Assembly (NCBI RefSeq): GCF_024868665.1 | Contig: NC_079900.1 | Span: forward strand, 18,847,319 to 18,911,318 | Direction of reading: 5' to 3' | Length of the DNA: 64,000 nucleotides | From: Triplophysa rosa | Lineage: Eukaryota > Chordata > Actinopteri > Cypriniformes > Nemacheilidae | Shown here: positions 1-24,100 of the stretch, piece after piece | Layout: each line of letters starts with the position of its first letter | Position numbering within the stretch: the first letter of the stretch is position 1 | The notes under the pieces: generated by a model | Database searches by the model: none | What the model saw: only the letters and a program-made list of their open reading frames with translations | What the model was told of the DNA's origin: nothing | Position numbers and translations under genes: made by a program

Positions 1-9541
<9,541 letters not shown>

Positions 9542-10231
9542 CATGCTCTCTCTCTGTTGTTCTCACAGGCTCCAACCACAAAACACTTTGTTTTGAGTAC
9601 GACCACAGGTGTGTGTTTTTAAATGTGCTAGTGAAGCCACTTAGCCTTTAACTGCTGAAACAGTGCTGGTGCTAATGAGAGCTGGTTTTCAGATCCGTGA
9701 ACATCTCTTTGTGACTGTGTTACTGCATAACATGCTTACAAACATCCAGCATCACTTTTAAATTCATCGTGCATTGCCATATGCCACCGCAGATGCTGTA
9801 AGTGGTAACATATTCCTTGATTACGCCTGGAATGTTTTGGAACGTTTGCATTTGTTTTAAGTTGTTGTTTTGAAAACTGTACAGAGTGAGGATATTATCC
9901 TGCCATGGCTTCTGATGTTACTCATTCATGGTTACGGATTCATGATTCGGGAGAGGTTTCAGGGGCCAGACGGTTGTTTTGGACTCACAGTTTTGGAATA
10001 CAGTGTTACGGATTTAGCACAGGCACTCTGTTGGTGAAAAGGGGGTTAATGTAAGCTGAAGTCAAGTGTCTTACTGTTAAAACCATAATAACCAAAGAAC
10101 GCTCAGCTGTGGACCCTATTCATTCCTTAATGTATATATACATGGTATGTTGTAAATACTTTCAAGTGCGTTTGGTTGATTTTGAGTTTACATCCACTTT
10201 CCCCAGGCCTACTGATACTTATTGGGAGTTA

Positions 10232-10606
10232 AGACCCTGTTTACACTTTGTATTAATGTGGGACCAGAATCTGAAATGTTGTCTATAGACGATTTCACCG
10301 GCAAAACAACATAAACAAACGTTATGTGGCCCAAACTTAACTTCTGGTAGACCTCCGCAAAGAATCAATAATAGAATAGTTTTCATTTTAATACAATTAA
10401 TATACAATAAAATATTAATATAAATTAAATATAAAATAAATGGTTATATTATAACCAAACACAGACCAAAAGTTAACTTGTCCTGATAGGTACAGAAGCT
10501 ACTTGATGCAGACCGATGTAAACATGCTGTGTTCTGATTGGTTGAGGATCCCCTCTGATGGGATCACTGTGATCACATGTAAATGTCAAGTGTAAACAGA
10601 GCCTCA
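10232..10606. repeat. Inverted-terminal repeat element in tyk2 3' UTR
   Basis: Left end AGACCCTGTTTACACTT and right end AAGTGTAAACAGAGCCT are inverted copies. The interior is AT-rich and holds a second repeat-like part around 10285-10390 (CGATTTCACCGGCAAAACAAC). If transcribed with tyk2 it would sit in the 3' UTR. Confidence 0.5.
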
Positions 10607-10799
10607 TTACTGTGAAAAAAGCCTTAAGACTATGAATTTAGATGTGTACAGTCTGATTTGAATGTTGCTTTTTTATTTATTTTCCCTCTTTTTTTTGTAA
10701 AATGTGCAATTCTTTCTTTGTTTTATGGGCATTTGTACAACACCTTACATGAAATTCTATAACCATAATGTCACACTGGATGTATCAATATAAACTTTT

Positions 10800-10805
10800 A
10801 ATAAA
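10800..10805 (+). terminator. Polyadenylation signal AATAAA
   Basis: Canonical AATAAA about 1.26 kb after the tyk2 stop and just before an interspersed repeat begins; the best candidate for the 3' end of tyk2. Confidence 0.45.
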
Positions 10806-10811
10806 TGTGAC

Positions 10812-11290
10812 TATTCAATTCAATTTTATTTATATAGTGCTTTTCACAATGTGCATTGTTCCAAAGCAGCTTTACAGGAGCAAATAAGAAAAACACAGAA
10901 AGGTAAAACACAGCACAGTGCATGGTGTTTATAGACCAAGCATGATAATTATAATAAATAATATCTAATAAATAAATAAATAAATGCAGTCTCCCGGTGA
11001 GCAAGCCAACACTGCACTGCTCTGCTGTGGCGAGGAACCCAAACTCCAATGATGAATAATGGAGGAAAAAAAACCTCGGGAGAAACCAGGCTCAGCCGGG
11101 AGGGCCAGATCTCCTCTGACGTGTCATAGCTGCACTCAGTGACCCCGACCAAAGCCACCGAGCAACGTCCACGAAGAACAGGGAGAGCCCACGAGCCTCG
11201 ACCCAGGAAGCCCCACCCGCCGAAACTGTGCAGGTCCAACCCGGTCCCATTCCTCGATCAACAACAGACAACAGAGGAACAACCAGGGAA
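10812..11290. repeat. Teleost interspersed repeat (ATTCAATTCAATTTTATTTATATAGTGC start)
   Basis: Opens with the ATTCAATTCA direct repeats and ATAGTGCTTTTCACAA, runs through GTTCCAAAGCAGC and a segment with AACCTCGGGAGAAACC, and ends in C-rich DNA. This combination is a common dispersed repeat in fish; no coding potential is recognised and the class is not assigned. Between 11290 and 12004 only AT-rich non-coding sequence is seen. Confidence 0.5.
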
Positions 11291-12004
11291 AAGTAGTAAT
11301 TGAAAGTGTGTTAAATGTAGTGTTTGAATGTATGTGAACTTTATGGATTGGTGGTAATTATAGTTTTATAGAAAAGACCCTTCTTCCCATTTTTAAGATA
11401 TGGTAAACAAACGACATGCATTAATTATGAACATTTATAGCACAAACATGCATAACTTCTTCATGAAAGGATTAGTTTTATAAAGACAGCGAAACCTACA
11501 ACACTTGCGAATGCATTGTTGACCCCGTGACGTCGATTGGCATTCAATCTGGCAACCTTGGTCTGAATTTAAAAGGACTTCGTTAGTTTTAAAACAAGAT
11601 GAATGCAATATACAGACGTTGCTAACATTAGAATAATTAAGCATTGAGCTAAATAAAGGAATTTTCTAGCTAAATATAACATTTTTATAGAACGCTCGAA
11701 AATTAAAACTTGAAATGAATTTTTGGTGGGTTTGGTGTTCCTTACACTTAACGTTTTGATTTATAATATATATACGTTTATAATATAAGTTTATAATATA
11801 AGTTTTTTAACAACAGTCAGATTTTACTGTTATCCCGCAACTAAAAATAATACAAGTTTGTGTATAATAACAACACTGCGATCATTTTTCCATTCATCGT
11901 TTACAAATATACAGGTAAAATAAACCCAAACAAATATTGCGACTTTTATTTATCGTTTATTTAGTTATGATGGTACCTGGCAACTGAGTGTTCAAATTTG
12001 AGAC

Positions 12005-12144
12005 TCGTTGGCCCCGCCTCTCATGCCAAAAAGAAAAGCGCATTTCCTCTCGACCAATCAGAGGGCGAGTTTCTCGCATGTGTGTATTGTTTAAACTGGC
12101 CAAAGCAAACGAGCACTCCGAGCGCACGAACTTCAACACGAGAC
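12005..12144 (+). promoter_or_regulatory. raver1: Likely raver1 core promoter and 5' UTR
   Basis: Immediately before the raver1 ATG the sequence becomes GC-richer and holds a GC box (CCCCGCC, 12012-12018), a CATTTCCTC ETS-like site (12041-12049) and a CCAAT box (12054-12058). No TATA box is seen, as usual for housekeeping-type genes. Transcription start not determined. Confidence 0.45.
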
Positions 12145-15100
12145 ATGGCGGCCGCAGTGTCCGATAGCTCAGCTGCTAGAGACGACAAATCTTACACTGG
12201 TGCCAATTTCGCTAGAAATCCGCTCTTCAATAGTTACGAGCAAGCAGCCGAACCTGAAAACTGTTTCGATGGGGACACCGGCGACGTGGGTTCACCGACA
12301 GGTAGCGACTGTGTGCGACGGGCTGATGATGAGGTGACGGCCCTCACTCCAGAAGAGATCGCGAGCCGTTTGGAAAGAACCAGAAGAGAGTTTTACAATC
12401 GCCGCAAAATCATCATCAAGAACCTCCCCGCCGATATTAGCAACCAGGTGAGTACAAAACTTCATATCCGTTAAACTTGCTCAACTTTACACGCGTCTCA
12501 AACATTGAAAGCGTTGCCACGATTTTTGGTGTTTTAGTTATCGCTGACTCGGTAAATAATGACAGGCTTTCATTTATTTTGAATTTAGCTACATTATTTA
12601 ATAGTTGGTCTGACTAGAACACATACAGCGTCATTTGAGATCATAAAAGAATGTAGACAGATTGGAGTTGTTGCTGTGGGAGGCCATTTGCCCATTCATT
12701 TGATCAACCAAATGTCCGGATGCTTATCATGGGATACTACAACTGTTTTAGTCATTTTAAATGGAGGCTTCAGTTCAAAATCCCATATTTAAAAAAAACG
12801 ATTCTTGAAAATCTTTATCACTTTACGGTCATCCAAAAGTTTACAAACAATGTGAAAATGTCAACTATTCCTCTCCCTCAACACAGATGCATCATTGACC
12901 TAATTCTATTGACTTCGCGCTGAATAATTAACGTAACTCCCTAACTTTAAGTCTAGATGTTAGATGTTTTGAAAAGCGGACGTTTACGGAATTCACCTGT
13001 TTGTCACGTGGGGTTGTAATCCAGATTTACGGGCTCTTTCATTGTATTGTGATAAATTCAGGGGTCAGTTGACTCTTTGTGGATGTGGTTCACTTAGGAA
13101 AATGCTTGATTCGTGGGGAAAACAGGTGTGCGTGCGTGCGTGCGCGCAGCTCTGGTATTGTATGGGAGCCGCGAGGGTGACAAAAGGCCGAAGGCGCTCA
13201 AACAACGCATTTTGCTTTCACTGACACCAAAAGAAAGTGCTGGTTCATATTATGGTGACGTAATGTTATCTTGAATGCAGAATGCAGCCGATAACCGATT
13301 ATTCTTTAACATTGGAAGCCGATAACCGATATATTGGCCGATATACAGTATCTAAATATTAACAAAATTCCCTAGGACTGAAACAAAAGGCAAAATGTGG
13401 ACAACTGCTTTTATTTGAAAACATTGACTTCAGAAAACTAGGTAACCATTAGTTTTCTTTTTTTCCCTGAAAATTATGTGCCAAGCCTACTTTACACTAT
13501 ACGATTCATTAACCTTCAAACTTTTCTGGTATATTTTTTATTTAATAAACAAATTATAGATTTTCTTGCAGAACAACCCAGAAAAATGTTTTCAATAGCC
13601 ACGTGTCTAACAGGTCTCAAGACAGAAAGCATTCTGACCGCAGTCTGATTCAAACTATATGCTTTGTTCCTATAATTTACACATTCATTAATACTGTACC
13701 TACATCAACAATGTTTTGCTAATAGCAGCAAGTTGAATGATCATGACAGAAAGACAGTACTGTAATGGATTTTAACTGTGAGCAGCGTGCAGCTGAAGAA
13801 GTTTAACCAGAGGAAATAATTTATTATTTATCAGCTATAATATATCGGCCGATAACATTAAAAAGGGCCATTTATCGGCCGATACCGATGTGGCCGATAA
13901 TTTATCGTGCATCCCTAAAATTAAGTCATGACTCTCTTACTTTGATTTTTCAGTCCTGTGATTTAGATTTTGAAGCAAAATAACAGCCGTGGGTACAGAA
14001 ACTGCAAATATGACGATGAAATGAAAAGAGCTGTGACCTCGGCCCATTCTCTGTGTTTGGTTGCATCTGCTATAATGAAGAATGCAACGATTAATCAATG
14101 AATAAATTGTCTCCATATTTAGACATTTTGTTTATTTTTTTCTTTAGGAAGTGCATGAGCTGTTAAGCAATTATGATTTGAAGTACTGCTTTGTGGACAA
14201 GTACAAAGGGACAGGTGCGTATGACTCATTACATTATCATATGGACAAATTTCATGCAGTCATGCAAAAACTGAAGTGGTTTTGGATGGCATGGTGTTAA
14301 TTAAAATCCTTTTGCAATTCAACTAAAACCACTTTATTTACAGATTGCAGGTTTTACTTTGTTTACTTTTTTACTTTGAAGAAACAAATTAGGAACAGAA
14401 TTAACATTGCTTTATTTGAATTAACATAATTAACAATAAATAATTCAAAATAAATAATTTACAACAAAAGAATTCCTCTTTTTCATAAATTCTTTAATCC
14501 TTATCCTTCCCTTTTCTGAAGGGTAACTGAATTTTACTCTAAATAGTTATTTATTTGTACATGTTTATTTTGTGTATACCGCACTGAATTATTTTAGTTC
14601 TCTGTAATAATAAATGATTACACACATAGGCTGATTTATTTTTTTAAGAAGTTAACTAATAGAAAATGGATTAAATGTGTCATTTCCTTTCACCCATGTG
14701 GAATTAGCATAGATTTTAAGGTGAGGTTATGGAAACCAGTTAGATCGAATTTACATTTGTTTTAAATGGGTGAATGGCATTAGCACATATTATAAAGAAT
14801 GTTCAAGCATTCAGCAGACATACCTGATGTAGATGGGGCATAAGTAAGGGCTAAGCAGTCAAAAACAGTGCATCTCTCTGTCTGTACATGATGCACTTTT
14901 GACAGATTACTTGTGTTTCCACCCTTACAAGCAAAGGTTTTGTTGCACTTGTGGCTACGAGCATTGTCACTGTTAGCATCAACTTTGGTGAAGTGTAACC
15001 ACACTTTTGAACGTTTAGTTCTCTCTGCCATCGCCGCGAATTAAGAGCGTCTTTCTTCTGTGCGGCTGTTCGTGTGTGTGCGCGCTGTGTAGACACAAAC

Positions 15101-18100
15101 TGCGCGAGAGACACGTGACGTGACGTGACNAGCAAAGGTTTTGTTGCACTTGTGGCTACGAGCATTGTCACTGTTAGCATCAACTTTGGTGAAGTGTAAC
15201 CACACTTTTGAACGTTTAGTTCTCTCTGCCATCGCCGCGAATTAAGAGCGTCTTTCTTCTGTGCGGCTGTTCGTGTGTGTGCGTGCTGTGTAGACACAAA
15301 CTGCGCGAGAGACACGTGACGTGACTTGCCATGCCGTGCCGTGCCGCCTCGCGCGCTCTGCTGGGAATAACGAATATGCTTGCACCAAAGACTAAATTCT
15401 TGGTGTTATTGAAAATTAGAAACTAATGTTGATATAAAATGTGCAAGATATTAGATTTTTTTTCCCCGAGGACCGAAAGCAGAACCGGTAAGGGAGGAGC
15501 TTATCGATGCTCCGGTCTTTCATAATTTTGCCCCGGGGCCCGTTTAATACCGGGTTTCGGTACCCATCCCTACTTTTGGCACTTTACAGACACTTTATTC
15601 ATTGCATTTAAGTTGTACATTTTACAATTTATTTTACGTTTTTCCAGTGTATTGAACCCATTTGAATTGATCTAACAGGAGTTTTCTCATGTTTTCCAAA
15701 CTTTTATAAATCTTTAAAGGGCTCGTATGGCGCAAATACGTGTTTTTCTGTGTCTTTGGTGTGTTATAAGTTGCCCATGCATGTATTAGACACGTAAAAT
15801 TGCACAAATTAAAGTGTGGGAACAAAAGATGCATTCTATCTAAAAGCGAATGCTCACCCAGACCTGCCTGAAACGCCTCGTGTAACCACACCCCCACAAA
15901 TCTACATCAGTTCGTGGTATGACTTGACTAAGACCGCCCAAATGTATACGCAAGTAAGGTGGGCGTACTGTACCTGTCAGTTACCATAATTGGAACACCA
16001 GGTTCCAAAACAATTGTAGAGGTGTTACATTTCCGTCACACACTTGCAGTATTCCACCAATCACTACGCACTGTTAACTGGCCAATCATAGCACACCTCG
16101 CTTTTCAGAGCGATGAGCTTTGTAAAAAATCTGCGCGTTTTCAGAGAGGCGGGGCAAAGAGGAGATACAAACATGCACGGTATGTGGAAAATACAGCGTT
16201 TTTGAACCTTAAACAGTGTATACACATTGCATTACATCTAAAACAAACCATAATATTCGTTTTAGCCCTGTCATATGACCCCTTTAAAATGCAGAATAAA
16301 ATTTTAGTTGTCCACCTTAGTTAAAAAAAAACGTTAAAATAAGTAAAACTTTGTAAAAATATAATTTCATTGTTTAAAGAAATGAGCATCAAATTTCCTT
16401 GGAGTTAAAGTCATAAGTGTAAACAAGTGCAGGTATCTTTTGCAGGATCTATTTATTAAGATAATATTGTTGCTTTTGTTGCTTTATGCATTTTCTTATG
16501 TTTGTATAAACTGTTTTTCTATTCAAGCCTTTGTGACGCTGCTGAATGGCGAGCAGGCCCAGTTCGCGATTAAGGAATTTCACCAATACGTGCTCCGTGA
16601 CCGCGAGATCTCTGTACAGCTGCAGCCGACGGACGCTTTGCTATGCATTGCCAACCTACCCAGGGCTTTCACCCAGCAACAGTTCGAAGAGCTCGTCCGG
16701 CCCTTCGGAAACATCGAGCGATGCTTCCTGGTGCACAGTGCCACCACAGGCCACTCCAAGGGCTATGGCTTTGTGGAGTACATGAAGAAGGACTCTGCCG
16801 CGAGGGCCAAGTCGGAGCTGCTGGGGAAACAGCTTGGGTCTCGCATGCTATACGTTCACTGGACTGAAGTTGGCTCTCTCACTTACCCCATGCTGCACGC
16901 GCGCTGTCTCTGTGTGGACCGTCTACCTCAAACCATCCTCACCGCTCAGGATCTCCGCAATGTGCTGGCTGACACGCACATGCCCATTTTCTGCCAGGTT
17001 GGTACAAGTTGTGATAACTCTTAATCTGTTATTTATTTTGCATTTAATTAAAATGGCTTTCACAATGTGTTGAGTTGTGAAGTGACCTTTTCAAGTGCAA
17101 CGGGGCATGAAGTGGATTAAAGCCCAATCCCAATTCTACCCCTTACTCCTCCGTTTGGCATGTTCGCGTGAAGGGGTAGGGTGTCTCAATTCTCTTTTGG
17201 TTTGAGGGGTAGGGGTAAGGGTAAGGGCCAGATAGCCCTTCAAATGAAGATTTTTCGGGACCTCACTTCAAACGAAGGGCTAAGAGAAATTTCCAACATG
17301 GCTGCTCACTCGAGCAAGCAGACCCAAATGTAAGTAATCTTTGCCATTAATAAGGATTTTTATGACAATTTTTCATTTTATGTATGTTACATTCAGTCTT
17401 GTGTTTGTATTTACGGTGATGTTTTATCGTTTGCAAAAAAATATTAGAAAATATATTTTTATATATTAGAAAATAAATTTTTGTCATATACCCGGTACAT
17501 CAGCGCATGTCCTCTGACGTAACGTTAGGAGCTAGCAACGACGTATAACAGTGTAGTAGTGGTGTCCCATTTCTTTGCGGAAAATTTGTAACCCTTAGGG
17601 GGTAGAAAATAGAATTGGGATTGGGCCTAAATGTGGCCATTTGGTTGAATCATGAAGTCAGTTCTGTACTGACTACTGATATGCAGCTGGACCCTTTTTG
17701 TAATTGCCAACTGTTTAATATTTAAGGCTTTTCCGTAGGCCATTTATAAAAAGGTGGCATTTCTTAAACGACATTTTGAATAAAGATGCATTATTTATTA
17801 TTAGAATGTACATGGTCAACATTTATTTCCTGTTTGTGGTAGTGGTGAGATTTTAATCAACAGTCTGTTTAATTATTCCTCTAATGCTTGAATTCTAATT
17901 TGATGTTTAATTTACAACCCTTCAGGGGTTTTTTTTATGCTTCTGTCATGCTTGTTTACCTCATTATATGCTGGAACATTATCTGCCTCCTACAATATCA
18001 GGATGATGAAATCTAAAGCACTTGTGAATATAGAGTTAATCAAAAACGGCTGGCGATATTGAGCTAATATGGCTGATCAGCCAAGGGTACAATGTTTCCA

Positions 18101-21100
18101 GCGCTTTATAAATGGGGCGAGCGAGATGACTACTGAGGTGGAAAAAACATTCCTTGTAAAAGCAAGCATCACTTACAGTTGCTAATTTTTTTCTTTAAAC
18201 TCATTCATGTGGCACAAGCTGTACATTGCGTACAATTGTGTGGTGGTTGTGTATCAATATCTGGGCAAAGGTACTGTATATCTCATTACGTATGAACCTT
18301 TTAGAAAATCTGTGTGCTGTCATTGCGATTTTAGTTAAATGTTAAAGTCTATTTTAAGAAGCCGCGCTTGATTTATAACTGCGCAGCTCGCAAGTGACGT
18401 CACAGACCAACTAATCGATAATGAAATTCATTGACAACGAATTTCATTATCGATTATTATCGATTAGTTGTTGCAGCCCTAGAGGAGATATAAAAATCCA
18501 GCTTCTGACCGTTTTCCCGCTGCATTTTTAATTACTAAACAGACTATTGACGATGACGTCACTGCACGTGAGAAACCCGGCAAGTCTCAAACTTCCATGT
18601 AAACGTGGTTTTCTGCGTAGCCGGTTTATTACTGTGCATGTAAACACGTGAAAACAGGTTTCTCTTTTAGCTGATTTTTGATAGATATCAGTTTATTTTG
18701 TGCATGTAAAAGCATTCATTGATCATCATACATAAGGGATTGTGCAGACTTTGATTGCTCTCTGTAGTTTTAGAAACCTCCAGTTTAGGTAAATCTCTTA
18801 CCACAAACATTGTTTATAAAGATCGTTTCACTTGACATTTATTTACTTGCTCACTGACATTTATTCACTGCAGCAGGTAAATACCACAGCTTCGGTTGTT
18901 GTGCACTTCAGTAGAAAATCTATTTTAACATCTTGATCTTTTTCCTTTATTTATTCTAGTTACAATATCCTTTAATGGTCCGGTGTATGACATTTAGCGG
19001 CATCTAGTGGCGAGTTTGTGAATTGCAACCAAAGGCTTACTCCACCCCTCTTTCCTCCCTTTCAAGCACTACGGCAGCTGACACAGAACTAAGATGTCAC
19101 GTTTTTGCTTCTTTGCCGAAGGAGATCACGTATTTTTCTAAAATACGTCATCTGGCTGTTCTGCATGTCTGAGTGAATGAGGTGCACAGTTTAACCTAGA
19201 TTTTTCTGCGTCTGCACCGTATTGGGATATAAAACACATGAACTTCATCTCCAGAGTTGCTCTGGGAGTTTATTTTATGAGCTTTTTACTGTTTGTGTGA
19301 AGCTATCATCAAACACGCTAAAATTCAAGCGTCTTCCTGAGGACCCGTCAAAATAAAAGTCCCGTTAACTTGAACACTCAGACGAAAAAATATTGCAGTG
19401 TACTATAGTATTTGCGAAATTGTAATACCCTTGTAGGAAATTTATAAATTGTAGTAAACACTGTAGTATACTAGGGCTGTGCAAAAATATCGATACATGT
19501 AACTATCACAATATATATATATTTTCAATAATGTATCGATAGTGATACCTCTACTATCAAGATTTTTTTTTAAATCATGTCATGAACATACGGTCAAAAG
19601 TAAATGGAAGCGAGTATGGTGAAAAATATAAGAACGCTTGGAGCTCTCAGAGCTGATGTGTGGGTGTGCTTTGCTTTTCAAAATAAGTAATGGAGTAATG
19701 AGTTAATATAAAATAATGCTGTTTGTAGGCTTCGCAAGTCATGACACAAGTCACTTGGCTACTGCAGTGCATTAGACAAAAAGTTTATTAAGAAAAGTAA
19801 CAATGACATTTATTGCGCTGGTGTGGATGTGACACCAGCGCATTTACAGCACGGATGAACCAGAGGTTTATACTGCCCATTTTCAGTGTTTTAACTGTAA
19901 TGCACCACAACAGCCAAGTGATTTACGTGACCTACCTTAATCCCCTTTGCTACCCACTTAAGGGGTGCAATTCTCATTGGAAAATTCCATTTCACTCGGA
20001 AATGCGTCAATTCTGAAGTAAAAACGATCGCAACTCCCTGTTCACAGGGACTTTAAGTTGACCTATATTTCGAAATACAAATGACATTTCATACTTCTGT
20101 ATGAAAATGGGACCCCTGATGACTAATAATTAGAGTTTGAATTTTATGATGGTAGAATTTTCCCTGACCCGTGGCTCTTTCACCTTTGACCTGCTTTCTA
20201 TGGGGCCATGCTGAGAGCTCCATAGCGGAGTGCTTTGGTTTCTATGGTGACTAGCATCTGGCTGGGCCAGGTGCTGTCAGTCAGCAGGTCATTCTGGAAT
20301 GAGAGCGCCTGACTTTTTTGTGTTAAACACTAACCACACGCAGTCACGAATCTATTGTTGGGAATGACACTTTGTGTCACACATCCCTTCTCTATGGAAT
20401 TGAGAAAGGTGTCATGCGAGCTTAAAACTGTTCTGCTCCCTTTTCAGGGTTTAGATTGATGTTGAAGTGGGTAGTTTTTATTAGCTTGATTTACTGTATT
20501 TTAACACCATTCTTCCCTCAAAGCAAAGAGCCTGGAACTGTTATGAATGGTGATGTCAAGAAGTTGTCTTCCTTTTGTCTAAGTATGCATGTGTTCTCCA
20601 TAGATTAGCCTAGTCATGGACTTTTTATTGGCAGAGCTGTTAGGATGTGTTTCAGTGAGAGACCGTGCTTACATTGTTTTTGATCTGCTGTCTTTGAGTG
20701 ACCTCATTACAGTACTGTCACAGCTACTGATAAACACGATTTCTTTTTCTCTCGTCAAAGCTTGCTCAGGGCCAAGATGCTAGTTTTCGCCGGTTTGCAA
20801 TGCTGGAGTTCTCCACACCCGAGATGGCCGAGGAAGCCCATCGTCTGACTGACGGAAGAGTTTTGGGTGGCACTCACATACGGGTGTCCTTCTGTGCCCC
20901 TGGACCACCGGGAAGAAGTATGCTAGCGGCCCTCATCGCTGCCCAGACCATGGTAAACTCTTCCACCCTGTCTGTCTTTTCATGGTTCAGTGATTCCTGC
21001 CTTGAGTTCATAGATCTAGATTTATAAAGGGATAGTTCACCCAAAAACTGTCATTTCTGACATTTACTGATTTCAAACTGGTATGACCTTTTACAGAACG

Positions 21101-24100
21101 CAAAAAAGGTATTTTGGAGAATGTTTGTAGTGGAACAATGACTGTACCCATTGACTTGCATTTAGGGTTGGGAATCGAAAATCAATTCCAATTTGGAATC
21201 GGAATCGAAAGGCTAGGAATCGGATCGGAATCGAAAGGAATAGGAATCGGATACTTGAGATTAAAATTTGAATTCTTCTTATCAATTCCTGTGTGCATAT
21301 TTTCAGAAAAGTACATGCGTTGCATGATCTGCTGATATCTCAATAAAAGCCCTTATGAAAATTATCAATATTTTTTACTATAGTAAGCATAGTTTAGCTA
21401 TAGAATTTGCATTAAAGCACAGGAATCACAAATTAACCATAGTTGTATTATAGTAACTGCTGTTTAACCATGATGTAGTTCAACTATGATAATACAAATT
21501 GTAATAAATCAGAAAAGGTGTGTTTCTATGTTTAAATATACACAAAACGGTGCTCATAAATATATATATATTTTGCAAACAAGTCAATAAGCAGGCTAAA
21601 TGACCATACAGGTTGATATCTAAATGTTTTACTTCAACTGTGGAATCGAAACTGGGAATCGATAAGAATCGAAATCGATAAGCAGAATCAGAATTGGAAT
21701 CGGAATCAATAAAATTGAAACGATTCCCAACCCTACTTGCATTGATTTTTATTTCCACAAAATAGAAGTGAATGGGTACCGCTGTCGTTTGGTTACCAGC
21801 ATTCTTCAAAATGTCATCTTTTGTGTTCTGCAGAAGTAAGTCGCACCGTTTTGAGTAGACAAGTGGGTGAGTAAATGACATAATTTTTGTTTAAAGCCTG
21901 GAATGGAAACTGACAAATGCATTGTAATATGTTCTTATGGTTTTGCATCGGTGCACACATTCATAAATTTGGCGCTGACACAAACATGACTGGCATTCAA
22001 AATCATTGACCGTTTCTACCTGGACCTGAAGGAACACCAGCCTGTTCTTGTTTCTGTCCGTTTCAAACACCCGACCCTCGGGGAAGAGTAGAACGCTGCT
22101 TTCAGAAAGACCTAGTTATTTACATCATCCAATGTAGTGGCATGTTTTATAGCGAAAGGTTTGCACCCCATGCAATGAAACTGAGATTGAAAATTTAATC
22201 GCAACGAGGATCAAATAGAATCGTGAGCTCCTTGAAGAATCTCACTTCACAGGTTTTCTGTGTAGAAACTGCCGTCTTGTCTCTGCAGGCTTTGAACAGA
22301 GGGAAAGGTCTTCTTCCTGAACCCAATGCTATGCAGATTCTTACCGGCCTCAATAACCCTGCAACACTAAAGATGCTACTGGCGTCTCTCAACCCTGGAC
22401 ATAAACAAGGTGCTTCTTCCACAGTGTTTTTCAATAGCAAAGAATTGTGAATTATTTGTGTTCACTGGTAGGGAATGTCACTGTTCCTGTCATTGAAGTA
22501 GAGCATGACGTTAACAACATCACCAGTTTGATTTCAGATAACAAATGGACTGCTCTAAGGATAAAAGCAACAAATGTGTTAATGGTGTTAATGTAAATGC
22601 ACTCTTGACTCAATATGTAGGTCTTTTGGGAGCCGCACCCTCAGTACCGCTGCTGGGTAACCCCGCCCTCTCTGCTGCCCTCATGCAGATCCTGCTACAG
22701 AACCAAGTCCAACAGGTACAATAAACCCCATATACCTGCCAACATCCCAGCTGCATTCGTTTCCAGCCCTCACTTTCTCTCTTTCCCATCCTAGCAAGTA
22801 CTTTTAGGGAACCCTCTTCTATTGGCACAGCTTCTTCACAGTATAGAGTTCAGTCTCCTCCCTTGTGTGAGTGGATCTGAAGTGTGGGTTTGAGATGCTG
22901 TGTGTGCTTGTGTAGAAATAATTGACTTGTGTGGTTGGTAGTTTTCCCTGTAGATATTAGCAGGAATATTTATCTGGGTCCTTTGGTTTGCGGTTTATTT
23001 TTGGTAAAAGTCAAACCTATTAAGGTACGTCTGTGGTATGAAGTGGGTTTGTAATAATATGGTACTGTTTGTCTGCAGGCTGGATTGCTGAGTGAAAGTC
23101 CTCTCGCCTCGCTTTCCCTCCAACAAGGCATTAACCTGCTGGGAGAGTTACCTCAAGGTATCACGTATTTTACACCGAACCTGTTTTTTTTCTTTCTTGG
23201 GAAATAGTCACATTCCGAGTTTGTTGTTGTGCACCTGTTGTTTTCTTACTTGGGAAGAAATCGCGTTGGCAAAAGTGCAACAAAACTGTTTGCTTTCCTA
23301 CAATCTTCAAAATATCTTTTTTGGGTTCAACAGAACAAAGAAATTATAAAGGAATTGTTCCTACTATGGTAGTCAATGGGGTCCAAGAACTGTTTGGTTA
23401 CAAGCAATTTTTCTCGGTGTTCATCATAAAGAAATTTATACAGATTACACTCGAAGGCAAGTAAATGTTGAGTTATTTTTGGGTGAACTATCCCTTTAAG
23501 TTTGGGCATTTGTGTACTAAAGTTCAACCAAAAATGAGAATTCTGTCATTTGTTCACCCTCATGTCATTCAAAACCTATATATGACACACTCCTCTGTGG
23601 AAAAATAAAATATTTTGGGAGATGTCAGTGATCTCAGTGGGTTTGTGTCCAGACAATGTAAGTGAATGGGGATGTTCTGCAGTAGAAAGTCATACAGTTT
23701 TGCAATGAAATAAGTATGAACAAAAAATTAGAGCATTATTTTTTTGTGAACTCACTTTAAATCTGCTAAATAATTCAGTTATTGCCATTACCTGACACCC
23801 CAAAAGACACACATTGGCCACAAAAAGTGGGACCGCTTCGGGGATTAATGTGCTATTTTGCAATTTCAGGTGGTATTGCTTCAAGTTTGGGCTTGCAGAA
23901 TGAGCCTATTGGACCCATCAAACAACCATCCCTGGGCCAAACGTTGGGGAGAGAAACTGAGACGCCAGCCACTCCCATTGGTTTTCCTCCAACGCCTTCT
24001 CCTTCTTTGCAGGGAATTAACATGCCCCTATTGGGTGGTATGTTAGGAACAGACGGGCAAACTCTTCCAGGGGTGAGAGATGCTCTTCCTGTATAGCCAC

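Larger units (their letters stand above)
9542..10830 (+). other. tyk2: tyk2 3' untranslated region
   Basis: No coding exon follows the TGA at 9539-9541. The first well-placed polyadenylation signal near a repeat boundary is AATAAA at 10800-10805. An AATAAA at about 10408 lies inside a repeat and is a weaker candidate. End estimated from the signal only. Confidence 0.5.

Noticed and set aside
11998..12144. Upstream in-frame extension of raver1 exon 1
   Set aside because: It has no ATG (only TTG at 11998) and holds promoter-like GC and CCAAT boxes; the ATG at 12145 fits the family start.
16546..16867. Alternative frames over raver1 exon 3
   Set aside because: They are out-of-frame shadows of the RRM1-RRM2 coding exon, which has clear RNP motifs.
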